Positions 36,254-48,973 of a DNA stretch of 64,000 bases are shown here, piece after piece (position 1 is the first letter of the stretch; every line of letters begins with the position of its first letter). Source of the stretch: Neocallimastix lanati (nom. inval.) (lineage: Eukaryota > Neocallimastigomycota > Neocallimastigomycetes > Neocallimastigales > Neocallimastigaceae); contig JACVTC010000039.1 of assembly GCA_016946835.1 (NCBI GenBank), forward strand, positions 812,501-876,500, in the 5' to 3' direction. The position numbers and the translations under genes are program-made. The notes beneath the pieces were generated by a model. It was not told where the DNA came from and did not search any database. It worked only from the letters and a program-made list of their open reading frames with translations.

Positions 36254-37773
36254 ATGAACATTAATAGTAAAGTATTTTAAATAATATATTAGATTTTAAT
36301 GATTTAAAAATTAAATATAAATTTTTTTAAAAAAAAAAAAAAAAAAAAATGAAAAAAAATTGTAAATAATTTATATTCGATATTTAATAGCCATAAACCC
36401 AAGTATAATATCACCACAAGAAGAATTAGAAGAAATAATTAGGGAATATATTACACCTGATAAACTTGTTAGTAAAAAAATAAAATAATAAAAAAAAAAA
36501 AAAAAAAAACATGAATATTCAAAATTAATTCAAATCATTATATAAAATAAAGTATTAATGTATTTTATTTTATTAATCTAAATATATATATACATACATA
36601 CATATGTATATATATATAATCATTCAAACAGAGAAAAATCACAGGAATAAATAATTTAGACGAAATAAAAAGTATTGAGTTAAAGGTTGATAGTAGAAAA
36701 ACTAGTATTGGAAATGTCGGTATGCATTGAATTTTAATTACATTCTAATATACAATATATATTATTTTATTAATAAATCAAACATAGAATTAACATAATT
36801 ATAATTCCATTAAATATTATTAATCATGTTTATTAATCAATCATAAAAAATTGATATTATGAAGGGAAAATATTACCAAATCTTTCCCAATTAAAATTAA
36901 ATAATAGTTATTTTGATTCAATAAGGTAAATTATATAGTTATACAATATTAACAAATGATATAATTCAATCTAATAAACTATATTTATTAATATAAAGAA
37001 ACTTGGGTTCGTCTTTTGATAAATTAAATATATTATGGGCATGTAACTGTTCTATAAATGAATTAGATGGAATAAGTTCATTTAATTCATTAAAAGTATG
37101 TTATTTAAATAAAAAGAATGTTTAATATATAAATATATATAATTTTATTAATATTTAAAAATACATTAATTTTTCTTAACTATTATTAATTATTACCTAT
37201 TAATTAATATTCATATATTTTTTTTTTTTTTATACAAGAAACTTTACGTAAATAAAAATTTAATATCAGATTTGTATTCCGTAACTATGTTAGATAATCT
37301 TGAAACTTTGAATATTGAAGGGTACATAAAAAAAAAAACAATAATAATAATTTGATAATATTATTTTATTATTTTTTAAATATTTTTATTTAATATTTAA
37401 TATATATATATATTCATATATATAAGAAATATGATAGCGGAAGTTGAACAATTAGAATATTTAGGTTTATGCTCATCATTAAATAATTTAACTATAAAAA
37501 ATAATCCTATAACATCTAAATTAAAAATGGTTATTGATGAAAGTAAATCTATTTCTAAACAGAATAAATTAAATGCCTATAATCAAATCATACATGGATT
37601 AGCATCAAGTATTACTATATTGGATGGTATACCAATAGATATGAAAAATATAAATATATTAACAGGTATATCAAATAAGAATGATTAAATTATATAATTG
37701 TTATTTATTAACATGAATTTTTTTTACTTAAAAATTAATACCTATATAATTTAACATATTACATTTTTTATTT

Positions 37774-37818
<45 letters not shown>

Positions 37819-38064
37819 ATTAATAAATCTATATTTGAATAATGTCATGTATATAGATGATGAAATAAAAAATATATTAAAAAAAGCAAATGAATTAACT
37901 ATTGATATTGCTAGTCATAAAACTAAAGTTAATTCAAATAAGTATTATGGAATAGAAAATGAAGCAGAAGAAGCTAGTGAATTAACATTTGGTATTTATT
38001 TTTATATATATAAATTATATAAAAAAAATTGATAAATTATAAATATATTGAAGTTTTTGTTAAT

Positions 38065-38115
<51 letters not shown>

Positions 38116-39350
38116 AAAAAATAATAATAATAATAATAATTTAAAAAGGTGCGTCTGAAACTGTATGTGGAAATCCAGCATTATTTTTAAGATCTAGAAA
38201 ACAGGAACTTAAGCAAACAAATGAAGAAGAAAAAAAAGTAAATATTATAAATATTATGTGTACTAAATAAATATACATAAAAAGAATATATATATAAATA
38301 AAAATTATTATCAATTAATACAGTTGTTATAAATATATATATATAATTTAAATATAATTCTTAATAAAATTATATTTATAATAAATATATTAGGAAAAAG
38401 AAATTAAAATAAATAATTATGTTGAAGAAAAGGAAAATGACAATAAAAATAGTAAAAATGATTTAAAAATTGAAATATATAATGATAAAAAGAATATTGA
38501 CAACGTAACCGACGATGAAATAGGTTTAGAAAAAATTCAAAAAGGTAATAAGAAAAAATTGAAACATAAAGGAACAACAAAAAAAAAGAGAAAATCACTT
38601 GTTGTTTCATCGAACATACCAACTTCAGAAAATATTACTGAAAGTTACGATAAACATTCCAATATTATAGATAATAATGGTATAGAAATTAATTCAAATA
38701 TCACAGAACCTGACAAAATAATAGATAGACTTATGATGAAAAAGGAGAACAAATTAAAACATCGTCGAAGTCAGTCATCCATTGCTACTTCTTTCAGATC
38801 AACATCTTCAATGAACTCTTCAGTATCATCCTATGTAAAATCTTCAAAGTCCAAAAATAATCAACCGATGTTGTCTGTTGAATCTATATATAGTATAAGT
38901 AGTAGTGAATGTAGTAGTATCAGCACAAGTAGGCCACATTCAAAATTACGTCTTCATCGAAGATCATCAACTACTGATTCTGGTCTAGATATCAACCAAT
39001 TCTCAAATTCCACAATAAAATATCACGATAATTTTTCATATTTAAATGAACCAATTAGGAAATTAAATCCATTAAAAAACGAATATAACAAAATGGGATT
39101 AACTTTAAATGATTCAAACGAACTATCAAAGCAAAATAATCGAAACGTATATATTCGTAAATTTAATTTTAAAAGTCGAACTCCAGGAAATAATAACGAA
39201 TTTGATGATCTTTCCTTTATAAATAATAAAAAGGATAATATATTAATTCCCCATCCCCCATTAAATCCTATACCCGCTCAGGATGATAATTCCAGGCCGA
39301 TATCTGTTCCAATCATAAGGAGACGTATATATAAAAAAAATAATAAATAA
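36254..39350 (+). CDS. LRRC56: LRRC56 homologue, flagellar dynein-arm factor (ten exons)
   Basis: LRRC56 (ODA8 in Chlamydomonas) helps assemble or deliver outer dynein arms for motile flagella. Exons are 36254-36266, 36391-36467, 36632-36719, 36865-36925, 36999-37095, 37239-37321, 37427-37665, 37857-37991, 38149-38237 and 38394-39350. All are in phase, giving 612 residues. Leucine-rich repeats run from LPNLSQLKLNNSYFDSI through LNILWACNCSINELDGI, LKKLYVNKNLISDL and LETLNIEGN to LNNLTIKNNPI. The family signature after them, ELTFG followed by CGNPALFLRSRK, is present. The last exon encodes a Ser/Lys/Asn-rich tail with no visible domain. The first exon is uncertain: the ATG at 36254 gives a 124-bp intron, while an alternative ATG at 36349 would need a 29-bp intron. 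The next gene downstream, MNS1, is also flagellar. Confidence 0.9.
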
Positions 39351-39968
39351 TAACCAAAAAATAAATTATTTTTTTTTTTTTATATCAGAAATAAAAAAAA
39401 AAATAAAAAATAAATATCTATTATAATTAAAACTAATTAAACTAAAAATCTACATAAAAAAAAAAATTTTTTTTAAAAAAATATATATATTTATATCTAT
39501 CTATTTTTTTGATTTTATTTTAATCATTATTTTTATTATTATTTACAATACAACATATAATACAACATATTGTTCTATATATATTATACTAATAAATAAT
39601 AATAATAATGACAATAATTAATATTTTTTATTAAAAATATATATATATTAAGTAAAATAAAACTTAGTTTATGTTTGATAATTATTAATTATAAAAAACA
39701 ATAAATAAATAAATAAAATTCAATTAATGGTTATTATAAAAATAAGTTTTCATAATTTTTTATATTATATGTTTTATATACTTTATAAAGTGGTACAATA
39801 TTTTTTTTTTTGTTATTAATATATATTTTTAAATATAATAAAATTAGAATTATATAAATTTAAATATAAACAATAATTTTATTGTTTATAACATTATAAC
39901 ATATACTAAATATATTTATTTGAAAATCTAAAGATTTATATACATGTAGCTGTTCTATTTAGGATTTC

Positions 39969-40002
<34 letters not shown>

Positions 40003-40404
40003 AAATAATATTATTTATTTATTTTTTAAATATTTATTTTATGGTTTACTACAGATTATAGGTTATACAAACATTAATAAAAAAAAAAATGGTTGGGGAA
40101 ATATTTTATTTAAAAATTTTATTATTTTTAAAAATTACCCAAAGAAAAAAAAATTTTTTTTTTTAAACTATATTAATGTATAATTTAAAACAATCGGAGA
40201 ATTTTTAAAATTATTATTATTATTATTTTCGATTTTAGATATTTTATTTTATTTTATTTTATGTTTTTTTTTGAATATTTCTTTTTTCTTTTCTTGAATA
40301 CTTTATAATAATTTTTTTTAAAAAAAAAAAGAAAATAAAAGAAAATATTTAATATATATTAATTAATATAAATTTTTTTTAAAGTCTAGAATATTTTATT
40401 AAAA
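39351..40404. other. Intergenic region between LRRC56 and MNS1
   Basis: About 1 kb of AT-rich DNA with a poly(A) run of about 31 nt near 39970-39999. It should contain the LRRC56 3' end and the MNS1 promoter. No element is recognisable. Confidence 0.5.
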
Positions 40405-41347
40405 ATGTCATCATTAAATGTAAATGTTAATTAATTTAATATGAGCTATTGATATATATTATTAATAATTATTATTTATTGATAAATAAATTATATAAGT
40501 AATTATTTAAATATTTTTTTTAACAATTCTTTTTCGATATATATATAATTTATTGATATTACAAATTTTTTTTACAAAAAAAAAAAAAAAAAAAAAAAAG
40601 AATAGATATGTTGAAGAAGATAAAAGATTTCCAAATTACTTGGATTTACCTCCATATGATCGTGGAAAAGGTCATATGCAATACAAAAATGTTGAATCCG
40701 ACTACACTATTACCAATACAGTAATAAAAATGAATAAACTTATTAATAATTATAAATAAAATGTTATAAATAAATAATTTAAAAAGTCATTTAAACTTAT
40801 AAAATTAATTATCATATTCCTTTTTATATATGTATATATATTAAAATTTTCGAAAATATCAATTATAAATTACTAATTAATAATTATCGTCTCATTTCAA
40901 AAAACTAAAAAAAAAAAAATATATATATATATATATATGATATTAATTTTAAAAACAATACAAAAATATTATATAACAACTATATTATAATCACATCAAA
41001 TATTTCAGGAAAAAATTTTAGACCAAGTAAGTTTCTTACTATTTATTATAATAGATATATTTATATCTATATAATAAACAGTACTATAAATATATAAAGT
41101 ATTATAAATATCTATATCTATAAAGTACTATTTTTAAATATATATATATATTCTTTTTTTTTTTTTTTTGTATTATTATGTAACAATAGTTAAAACAAGA
41201 TATTAGTGCCTCTTTAGCTCAAGAAAGTGATTCTCGTGTTGAAAATTTAAGAAAATATAGAAAAGGAATAGCGATAAATGAAGAAGATCGTCTAGCTGTC
41301 TTAATTCATGAAGTAATTTAAATATTTATTATTAAGCTTATTCAAAA

Positions 41348-41378
<31 letters not shown>

Positions 41379-41516
41379 AAATTCAACAAAATATTTAATA
41401 AATATATTTATCCAAATTAATATAATTAATTTTTAATTATAATTTAATTTTTATAAAAAAAAAAAAAAAAAAAAAAAATAACAAAATTAAAACCAATTAT
41501 AATAAATTTATTATCG

Positions 41517-41560
<44 letters not shown>

Positions 41561-43467
41561 GAAGAAATGAAGAAAAAAAGAAGAGAAGAAATGAAAAAGA
41601 TGAGTGAAGAAACCATTGATCAAGCTGAATATGATTTGAAATATCACAATCAAATTCGTATGAAAAAAGTTTTACAACAAGTATGGCTAAATTCACCTGA
41701 ATTGAGAGATCTAGAAGCAAAATTAAATTTAGCCTATGCTAACAAAGAACGTGAAATGCAAAAAAGAGAAAAAAGATTAAAGGAAGAACATATAAAAGTA
41801 AATAAAGCATAATATATATTATTATAATTTTATATAAGCATTATAATAATAATATTATTATTATCATTATTATTACTTTTTTAAATATATATATATATAT
41901 ATTGATTTTTTTATTATTTTTTAAAATTTTATCTAAAAAATAATGTTTATATTAATTATAATAAATAATACTTTAAATTTTAATTAATAATAAAATATAA
42001 ATGTAAATTTAATATTAATTTAATTTAATATTAATATAATATTAAATTTAATAAAATAAAAAAAAATAAATATATTTAACTGTAATAGATGGAAGAAGAA
42101 AAAATGTCAAAACAATTATTACAAGACTATGAAGACTTTAAAAAAGAAGAAGCCGAAAAAAAGGTTCATGATTTCCTTGTTAGTAAAAATTATAGTAAAG
42201 AATTAGATAATCAATTAATGGAACAGGAACAACGTAAAATACAAGAAAGTCAACAATTATCTAAAGATAAAGAATTAATAGATAGTATTGTTAAAAAAGT
42301 TCTTGATGAGGATGAAAAGTAAAAATATATATAATAAAATATTATTTTATTTTATTTTTTTTATTTTTATTTTTATTTTTATTTTTATTTTTATTTTTCT
42401 ATTATTATATACAGTTTCAATACCATTTTTTTTTTAATTAAGGACATTAATTTATTAATAATAATTCTAATATAATTAATAATATTAATATACTAATTTA
42501 TTATATTTTAATAAAGAAAAAAGCAATATGAGATTGAAAAGAGAAAGGAATTTCAAAAAGAAATTGAAGAATACCTTCAAAGTAAGCAGCTTAAAAAGGA
42601 AGAAGAAGAATATATACTTAAGAAAGAAGAAGAAAGTATTAATGAATATAATAAGAAAAAACAAGAAAGGAAAGGACAATTTGATGAATTGAAACGTATC
42701 AGAGAAAACAATAAAAATATTATATATCAAAAGGTAATAATATTATTTTATAATAATATCAAATATAATGTTAAAGAATATAATAATACTAAATAAAAAA
42801 AAAAATTTTTTTTAAAATATTTATAAATATAATTAATACAAAAAAAAAAAAAATTTTTTTTTTTGTTCTACTATTTTATAATTTGTATTTTGACAATATT
42901 TTTTTAAAAAAAAAATATTAGTTGGCCGATGAAATTGAAAGAAATGAGAAAGAAAAGGAAATGGTTAACCAAATTAGAATTGAATTATATCAAGAAAAGC
43001 AAGCTGAACGTGAACAACAAGAGGCAGATGTAAATGTTTTTAATTATAAAACAATACCTATATATATATATATATATTTTTCTAAAAAAAAAATAAAATA
43101 AAATACAATAAAAAAATAATTATTAAAATTATATATTTAATTATTTAATTATAAATATCAAATTGTATATACAATAAATTACTTGCTCACAATATATATT
43201 ATATTATTTTTTCAATATTAAATTTTTTTATAGTCACTTTTCGAAAAGAAAATTAGACAAAGAATTGAACTTATTGAAGCATTCCAAAAACAAATTTTAT
43301 ATAAGAAGCAGAAACTTCAAGAGGAACAAGAAAATGAAGAAATTTATAAGAAACAAGTAAACTTTTATATATGATTGCAAATATATATATATAATATTAA
43401 AACATATAAACAAAAAAAAAAAAATTTTTTTTTTTTTTTAGATTTTATTCCATATATTTAATAATTT

Positions 43468-43507
<40 letters not shown>

Positions 43508-44117
43508 TATTAGATTGCTAAACAAGCAGAAGAATATAAGAAATTAGAATTAATGAATGAACAAAAGAGAAGAATGAAACAACTAGAATATGCTAAAGAG
43601 ATGGAAAGATTAATTAAGGAAAGAGATCAATACTTAGAAAATAAGAAAAAAGAAGAAGAAGAAGAATCTCGTAAGCTTGACGAATTAGAAAAATTAAGAT
43701 TAGAAGTTGTCGAAGCTGAACGTCAAAGATTACTTAAAGAACATGCTACACAACTTGTTGGCTATCTTCCAAAAGTAAAATAATGAAACTAATACTAATA
43801 ATAATAATAATCTTATTAATACTAATAATTATACTTTGAAATTAAAATTCATTTTTTCATATGAATATAAATTAATACTTTATTATTTATTTTTATATAA
43901 TTTAAAATTCTTAACAATTAATTTTTATTAAATACTAATCATTTATCAAATACTAATCATTTATTTATTTATTTATATATAAAAATATAAGGGTGTTATA
44001 CGAGATGAAAATGATTTGAAACTTTTTGACGAAAAACTTCAAAAACAATTTGAAGAATTACAAATTACAAAAGAAAAAAATAATAGAAACATACCACAGT
44101 CATCATCTATATTTTAA
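40405..44117 (+). CDS. MNS1: MNS1 homologue, axonemal coiled-coil protein (eleven exons)
   Basis: MNS1 is a coiled-coil protein of the axoneme, a microtubule inner protein that also supports outer-dynein-arm docking. Exons are 40405-40419, 40601-40720, 41009-41026, 41190-41312, 41558-41797, 42089-42318, 42517-42733, 42922-43029, 43234-43356, 43514-43774 and 43992-44117. All are in phase, giving 526 residues against about 495 in human. Family blocks are SPELRDLEAKLNLAYANKER, DSIVKKVLDEDE, LMNEQKRRMKQLEYAKEMER and LLKEHATQLVGYLPKG. Most of the protein is charged Glu/Lys coiled coil of the trichohyalin-plectin-homology type. Exon 1 is 15 nt and exon 3 is an 18-nt microexon (EKILDQ). The 3' splice sites of introns 1 and 4 lie at the end of long A runs. 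It follows LRRC56 on the same strand and converges with the bHLH gene. Confidence 0.93.
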
Positions 44118-45419
44118 ATAATGATATAATAATAATAATAATAATAAATAAATAAATAAATTAAATATATAAATACTTATTACATTTAAAAAAAATATAT
44201 ATATGCATCTCAATACTATAATCTAAAACTATTATTTAAGATTGAAACATATATAAATAGATATTATAAAAACTATTATATATCAGCCAAATTCATTATG
44301 AAATAAAAAAAAAATTTTTTTTTATTTTCTTTTTATTATTATTTACTTTTTTTTTTATTTTTTATTTTTGCTTCTTTTTGTTATATCTTTTATATTAAAT
44401 ATTTCACACTTTTTTTTTTTTTTTTAATTAAAAAACAATTAAACATTTTAAATATTAATATCAATAATCAATATAAATAAATAAATAAATAAATAAGTAA
44501 CTGTTAGAATACAAAAATATATTATGTGTAAAAAAAAAAAAATAAAATTAAAATTACAATAAATGAAAAAAAATTTTTTTTTTTATTATTATTATGATTA
44601 TTATATAAATTATAAGAAGAGTATTTAAATAATTTTTAGTAAAAAAAAATAATAAAAAAATATTTATATATATATATATTTATAAATTTTTTTATTTTTT
44701 GTGGTTTTGTTTATGTTTTTAATTTAACACATAAAGAAATATGAGTAATAAAAAATTTAATGTAGGTATAATGATAAAAAATATATATTATATATTATAT
44801 TTTAAACAAGAAATAAAGTTTAATATTTATTTAAAACAAAATGAATTATAATGGAAAAAAAAAAAAAAAAAAATAGAAAATAAAAAATAAATAAAAATTA
44901 ACATAAAAAAGATAGTAATAAATAATATATTATTAATAAATAAATATTAAATTATTTTTTAATATCTAATTTATATTATAATATTACGATAATAGTAATA
45001 ACAATATATAGAAAAAAAAAAAAAAAAAAAATACAATAAAAATATTATTTAAAAAAAAAGAAATACAAATAAAAAAAAAAAATAATAATAATAATAATAA
45101 AAATAGTTATTGTTATAATTTATTAAATACTATTAAAATTTTATATTAATATTATTATTAAAATATTAATAATAACTTTTATATATGTTGTTGTAAAGAA
45201 AATAATAAAAAAATTAAAAAATAAAAAAAAGTCGTATAATCTTTAGAATAAATTACAAAAAAAAAAAAAAAAGAAAAAAAAAAAAAAAAGAAAAAAAATA
45301 AAAAATAAATAAAGAATAAAAAATAAAAAAAAAGATATTTTATTAATGTTCTATTCATATTTCATTATTTATATTGAAAAAAAAAAAAAAAAATTTTTTT
45401 TTTCTCTAAAGTACTACTT
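44118..45419. other. Convergent 3' region of MNS1 and the bHLH gene
   Basis: About 1.3 kb between two stop codons facing each other. It is AT-only with many homopolymers. Both 3' untranslated regions must lie here; no terminator or polyadenylation signal stands out against the background. Confidence 0.5.
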
Positions 45420-47071
45420 TTAGTAATAATAAACAATATTATTAGGATTAGTAGGATTAACTAAATTTGTTTGATGTTGATTACTTTGAGATGGATTATG
45501 AATGGTCTTTGGAATTTGTGGATTTAAAATATTTTGATTAATCATTGATTGTGGAACGAGTTGTATAGAATTATTAGTATTGCCATAGGTATTTAAAGTA
45601 GGTATATTATTGACTTGTTTATAATACTGAGATTGATTAAAAGTATTAGGGGAAGCAAGAGTACTATTAGCCATTTGAACCTGAATATTTGCCGATGGAG
45701 GTATATTAATTATACCCTGGTTAGGAATATCTTGTACATTAGCAATATTAGGAATATTAGAAAGATTAGAAATATTTGAAACATTTGGAATATTAGAAAC
45801 ATTTGATATACCCGTAATATCCGCAACATTTGAAATATTTGAAACATGTTGAACATGTTGAGCATTTTGAATATTTTGAACACTCTGAGTATTTTGAACT
45901 GCAATATTAGTTGGGTAGTTATAATTATTTTTAATAGTTTTCACTTGTGCTGGCATTTGATTTGGTGATGAAATGATTTGAACTTGAGAACTGTTAATTC
46001 CAATAGGGGATGTCATTTGAATAACTTTAGATGAGGGATCCAATTTAGCAGGATTAAGAGGAGAAACTTGATTTTGGAATGATATATGAGGTGATTGCTG
46101 AATAGGATAAGATTTAGCTCTCTGATATCCTGTTAAAGTAGTAGAAGAGTAAAGACTTTGTGAATTCTGAGAATTATTAAGTGTAGCTGTAGATGCATGA
46201 CCAATGGCATACTGTGGTATAGATTGATGAAGTGCCATTAAAGGAGATGGATTTATTGGTGATGGATTTATTGGGGAAACCTGACTTTGCATAGGTAAAG
46301 AATTATGTTTTGTTGAAATTTTTAAGGAAGATGATAATGTACGATTTATCGAATTAATAGGTACATTAATAGAAGCTTGAGATGGAGATTGAATTGGAGT
46401 TTGGGCTGGTGTAAGGGTAGAACTAGATGTTGGAGGTTGAAGAATTAATGTAGTACTTTGTTTATTATTGCTATTATTAACTTGAACAGGTGATAATTCT
46501 TGTATTGTTGGTCCTCTATGAAGAGTTGTATGATTATTTAAAATGTCTGTTGATTCTGGAGGGGTAGAAATGGGTATAGCTTCTAAATCATTTGAATATT
46601 GTAAAGAAAGATCATTAACATTTTGATTTAAATTTGGAGGTATAGAAGATAAATTTGTTGGTATAACCAATCCATCTGATGGTGGTATTTTAATATTAGT
46701 ATTATTTGTAGTGAGTGCCACATTTGAATTTTCTACATTGATACTTTCATTGATATTAAGATTTAAAGATTTATTGGTTGTATTCATAATTTGATTTAAG
46801 AGCTTTATATTGTTTGGATCTAATCCGGTTTGAATTTCAATTGATTTATTTTGGTTAGTATTTTCAAGAAGTTTGGAATCCGTTATTGAAGTCGATAAAT
46901 CATTATTAGAAGATATTAATGTATTATCTTTCATTAAATTCAAGTTTATATCTTTATTAGAAAGTGAAGATTCTTCTGATGGGGTAACCATATTATTTAA
47001 GATATTAATTTTTGCCATATCAATAGATTCAACTGCTATATTATTATTATTATTATCATTATTATTATTAC

Positions 47072-47110
<39 letters not shown>

Positions 47111-48973
47111 TATTACTATCGGAAGTATTATTATTTGAAGAAGAAATATTTTTATTATCAATTTGAGCTACTAATTTATTATTACTAAAAGATGCTGATT
47201 GATTAATTGATTTATTTTCCTCATTTTCCTTTTTCTTAGATGTTACTTTTTGTTGCTTTGAAAGTTCAGAATTTTCAATATTCATTAAAATATCATTACT
47301 ATGGTCAATAACAGTATTAGGTTTATTGAACTTTTGTTTTTTAATAGGTTGGTGAACATCTACTTCAATTTCTGAAATCTGTGTATTCTGAGACTTATCC
47401 TTTAACATGTATGAAGCTTTTAATGCTTTACCAGATGATGAAATTTTTGACGATGTTACCTTTAGAGTTGATGACGCTTTTACAGTAGGTGATATTTTTT
47501 TAGAATTTGAGGTTGATTCGATTACTACAGATGATGATTTATTTAAACTAGATGATGATTTTGATATCGAATCTAATTTTCGTTTTAACGACTTGTCCGT
47601 ATTTTTAGGAGAAGTAATAGAAGCTGAAATACTTTTAGTATTTTTGCTATTATCTTTATTACTAATATTTTTTTCATTCTTACCTATCAAAGTAGAATTT
47701 GATTTATTCTTATTATTAGTAGTATTCTTTTTATCCTCCGATTTTATGGATTTTTCAACTTTAATATTTTTAAAAGATTCATCTTCTTTAGATATACCAA
47801 GTTCTTTTGTTAATTTATTTAATTGAATTTTTAATTTTGTGTTTTCTTTATTCAATGAATATATCTTTTTCTTTAAAGTCTTAACTTCATTTTTTGAACC
47901 TTTTAATGTTTCATTTTGTCGTTTTAAATCTTCTAAACTTGATTTTAATGAATCAATATATTCTACGAGAATAGATGAATTAAATGAATATAAATATATT
48001 AAATTTTATAATATTAAGTTATTTAATATATATTAATTAATTTTAAAATTATAATTTATATTTAATTTGAAAAATTTTATAATCAACTTATTTATTATTT
48101 TTTATTTATTCATTATTTACTTATTTATTTATTTATTATTAATTATTTATGATTTATTTAGTATTCATTTATTTATTATATATATTTATTTAATAATTTA
48201 TTATATATATATATATTCATTACCAATAGCTTTACACATAATCGTAATAGTAGAAGGTTTTTTACTACTTAATGGAGGTAAACGAATTTTTAGTTCTTCT
48301 AGTTTTGATTTTTGGTATATTCTACGTTTTCTTTCTAATGCATTATGATTTTCTCTCTTTTGTTTTCTGTTATATATAAAAATTTTTTTAAAATAAAAAA
48401 AAAAAAATCAATAATAATAGAGTTTAATAATAATTTTTGAAAAAAGTTTAATAATATAAATTGTTATTTAATATATAAAATATATTTAATATTTAAAAAA
48501 TTTTTTAAAAAAAAAAAAAAAAAAAAAAACAATAAAACGAAAAATTACAATGCTTCATTAAGTAGTAACTGTTCTTCATCTTTTTCTTTTTCTTTACTTT
48601 TATTTCCATTTGATTCTTCTTTAGTTTTATCATCTTTAACTTCAACTTTATTTTCATTTTTATCATTACTATCATTTTTCTTATCTTCTGTAGAAATTGA
48701 AGATTCAGTATCAACCACTTCAGTTATCTTTTTGTCTGGACTTATTGTTTCAGTTGGCGTAGTTGTAATTTTTGTTTTAATTGTATTAGATGATGGGGAA
48801 GAATCCTGTCGTATATAATTATTCAATGAAATAATATTATCTGTAGTAATTTTTGAAGTTAAGATTGAGTCAGTTATTATTCCAGTGGTTGTATTTATAT
48901 CTAATGAAGTCATGTTTGTTAATGATTCTATATTATTAAGAGAATCTACTGTATTTTCCGGTAGGTCACTCAT
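45420..48973 (-). CDS. bHLH-leucine-zipper transcription factor (three exons)
   Basis: Exons in transcript order are 48973-48549, 48366-48224 and 47962-45420. The joins keep frame and give 1,036 residues. Exon 1 encodes a Ser/Thr-rich acidic leader. Exon 2 is almost exactly the DNA-binding part: basic region KRENHNALERKRR (His149, Glu153, Arg157 in the positions that read a CACGTG-type E-box in class B proteins), helix 1, loop PLSSKKPST, and the start of helix 2. Helix 2 continues across the intron into EYIDSL, followed by a leucine zipper to about residue 245. The rest, about 790 residues, is disordered Asn/Ser/Gln/Pro-rich sequence with a polyasparagine run encoded at 47040-47113 and a tract of SNI/SNV repeats encoded at about 45715-45860. 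It should bind DNA as a dimer in the nucleus. The subfamily (Myc/Max/USF-like) is not resolved and targets are unknown. Confidence 0.88.

Noticed and set aside
36349-36390. Alternative LRRC56 start at 36349 with a 29-bp intron
   Set aside because: The phase works, but the intron would be far shorter than all others in the window; the 36254 start gives a normal 124-bp intron.
46873-47826. Long plus-strand frames with poly-Leu and Asp/Phe-rich sequence
   Set aside because: They are antisense readings of the Asn/Ser/Lys-rich exon of the bHLH gene.
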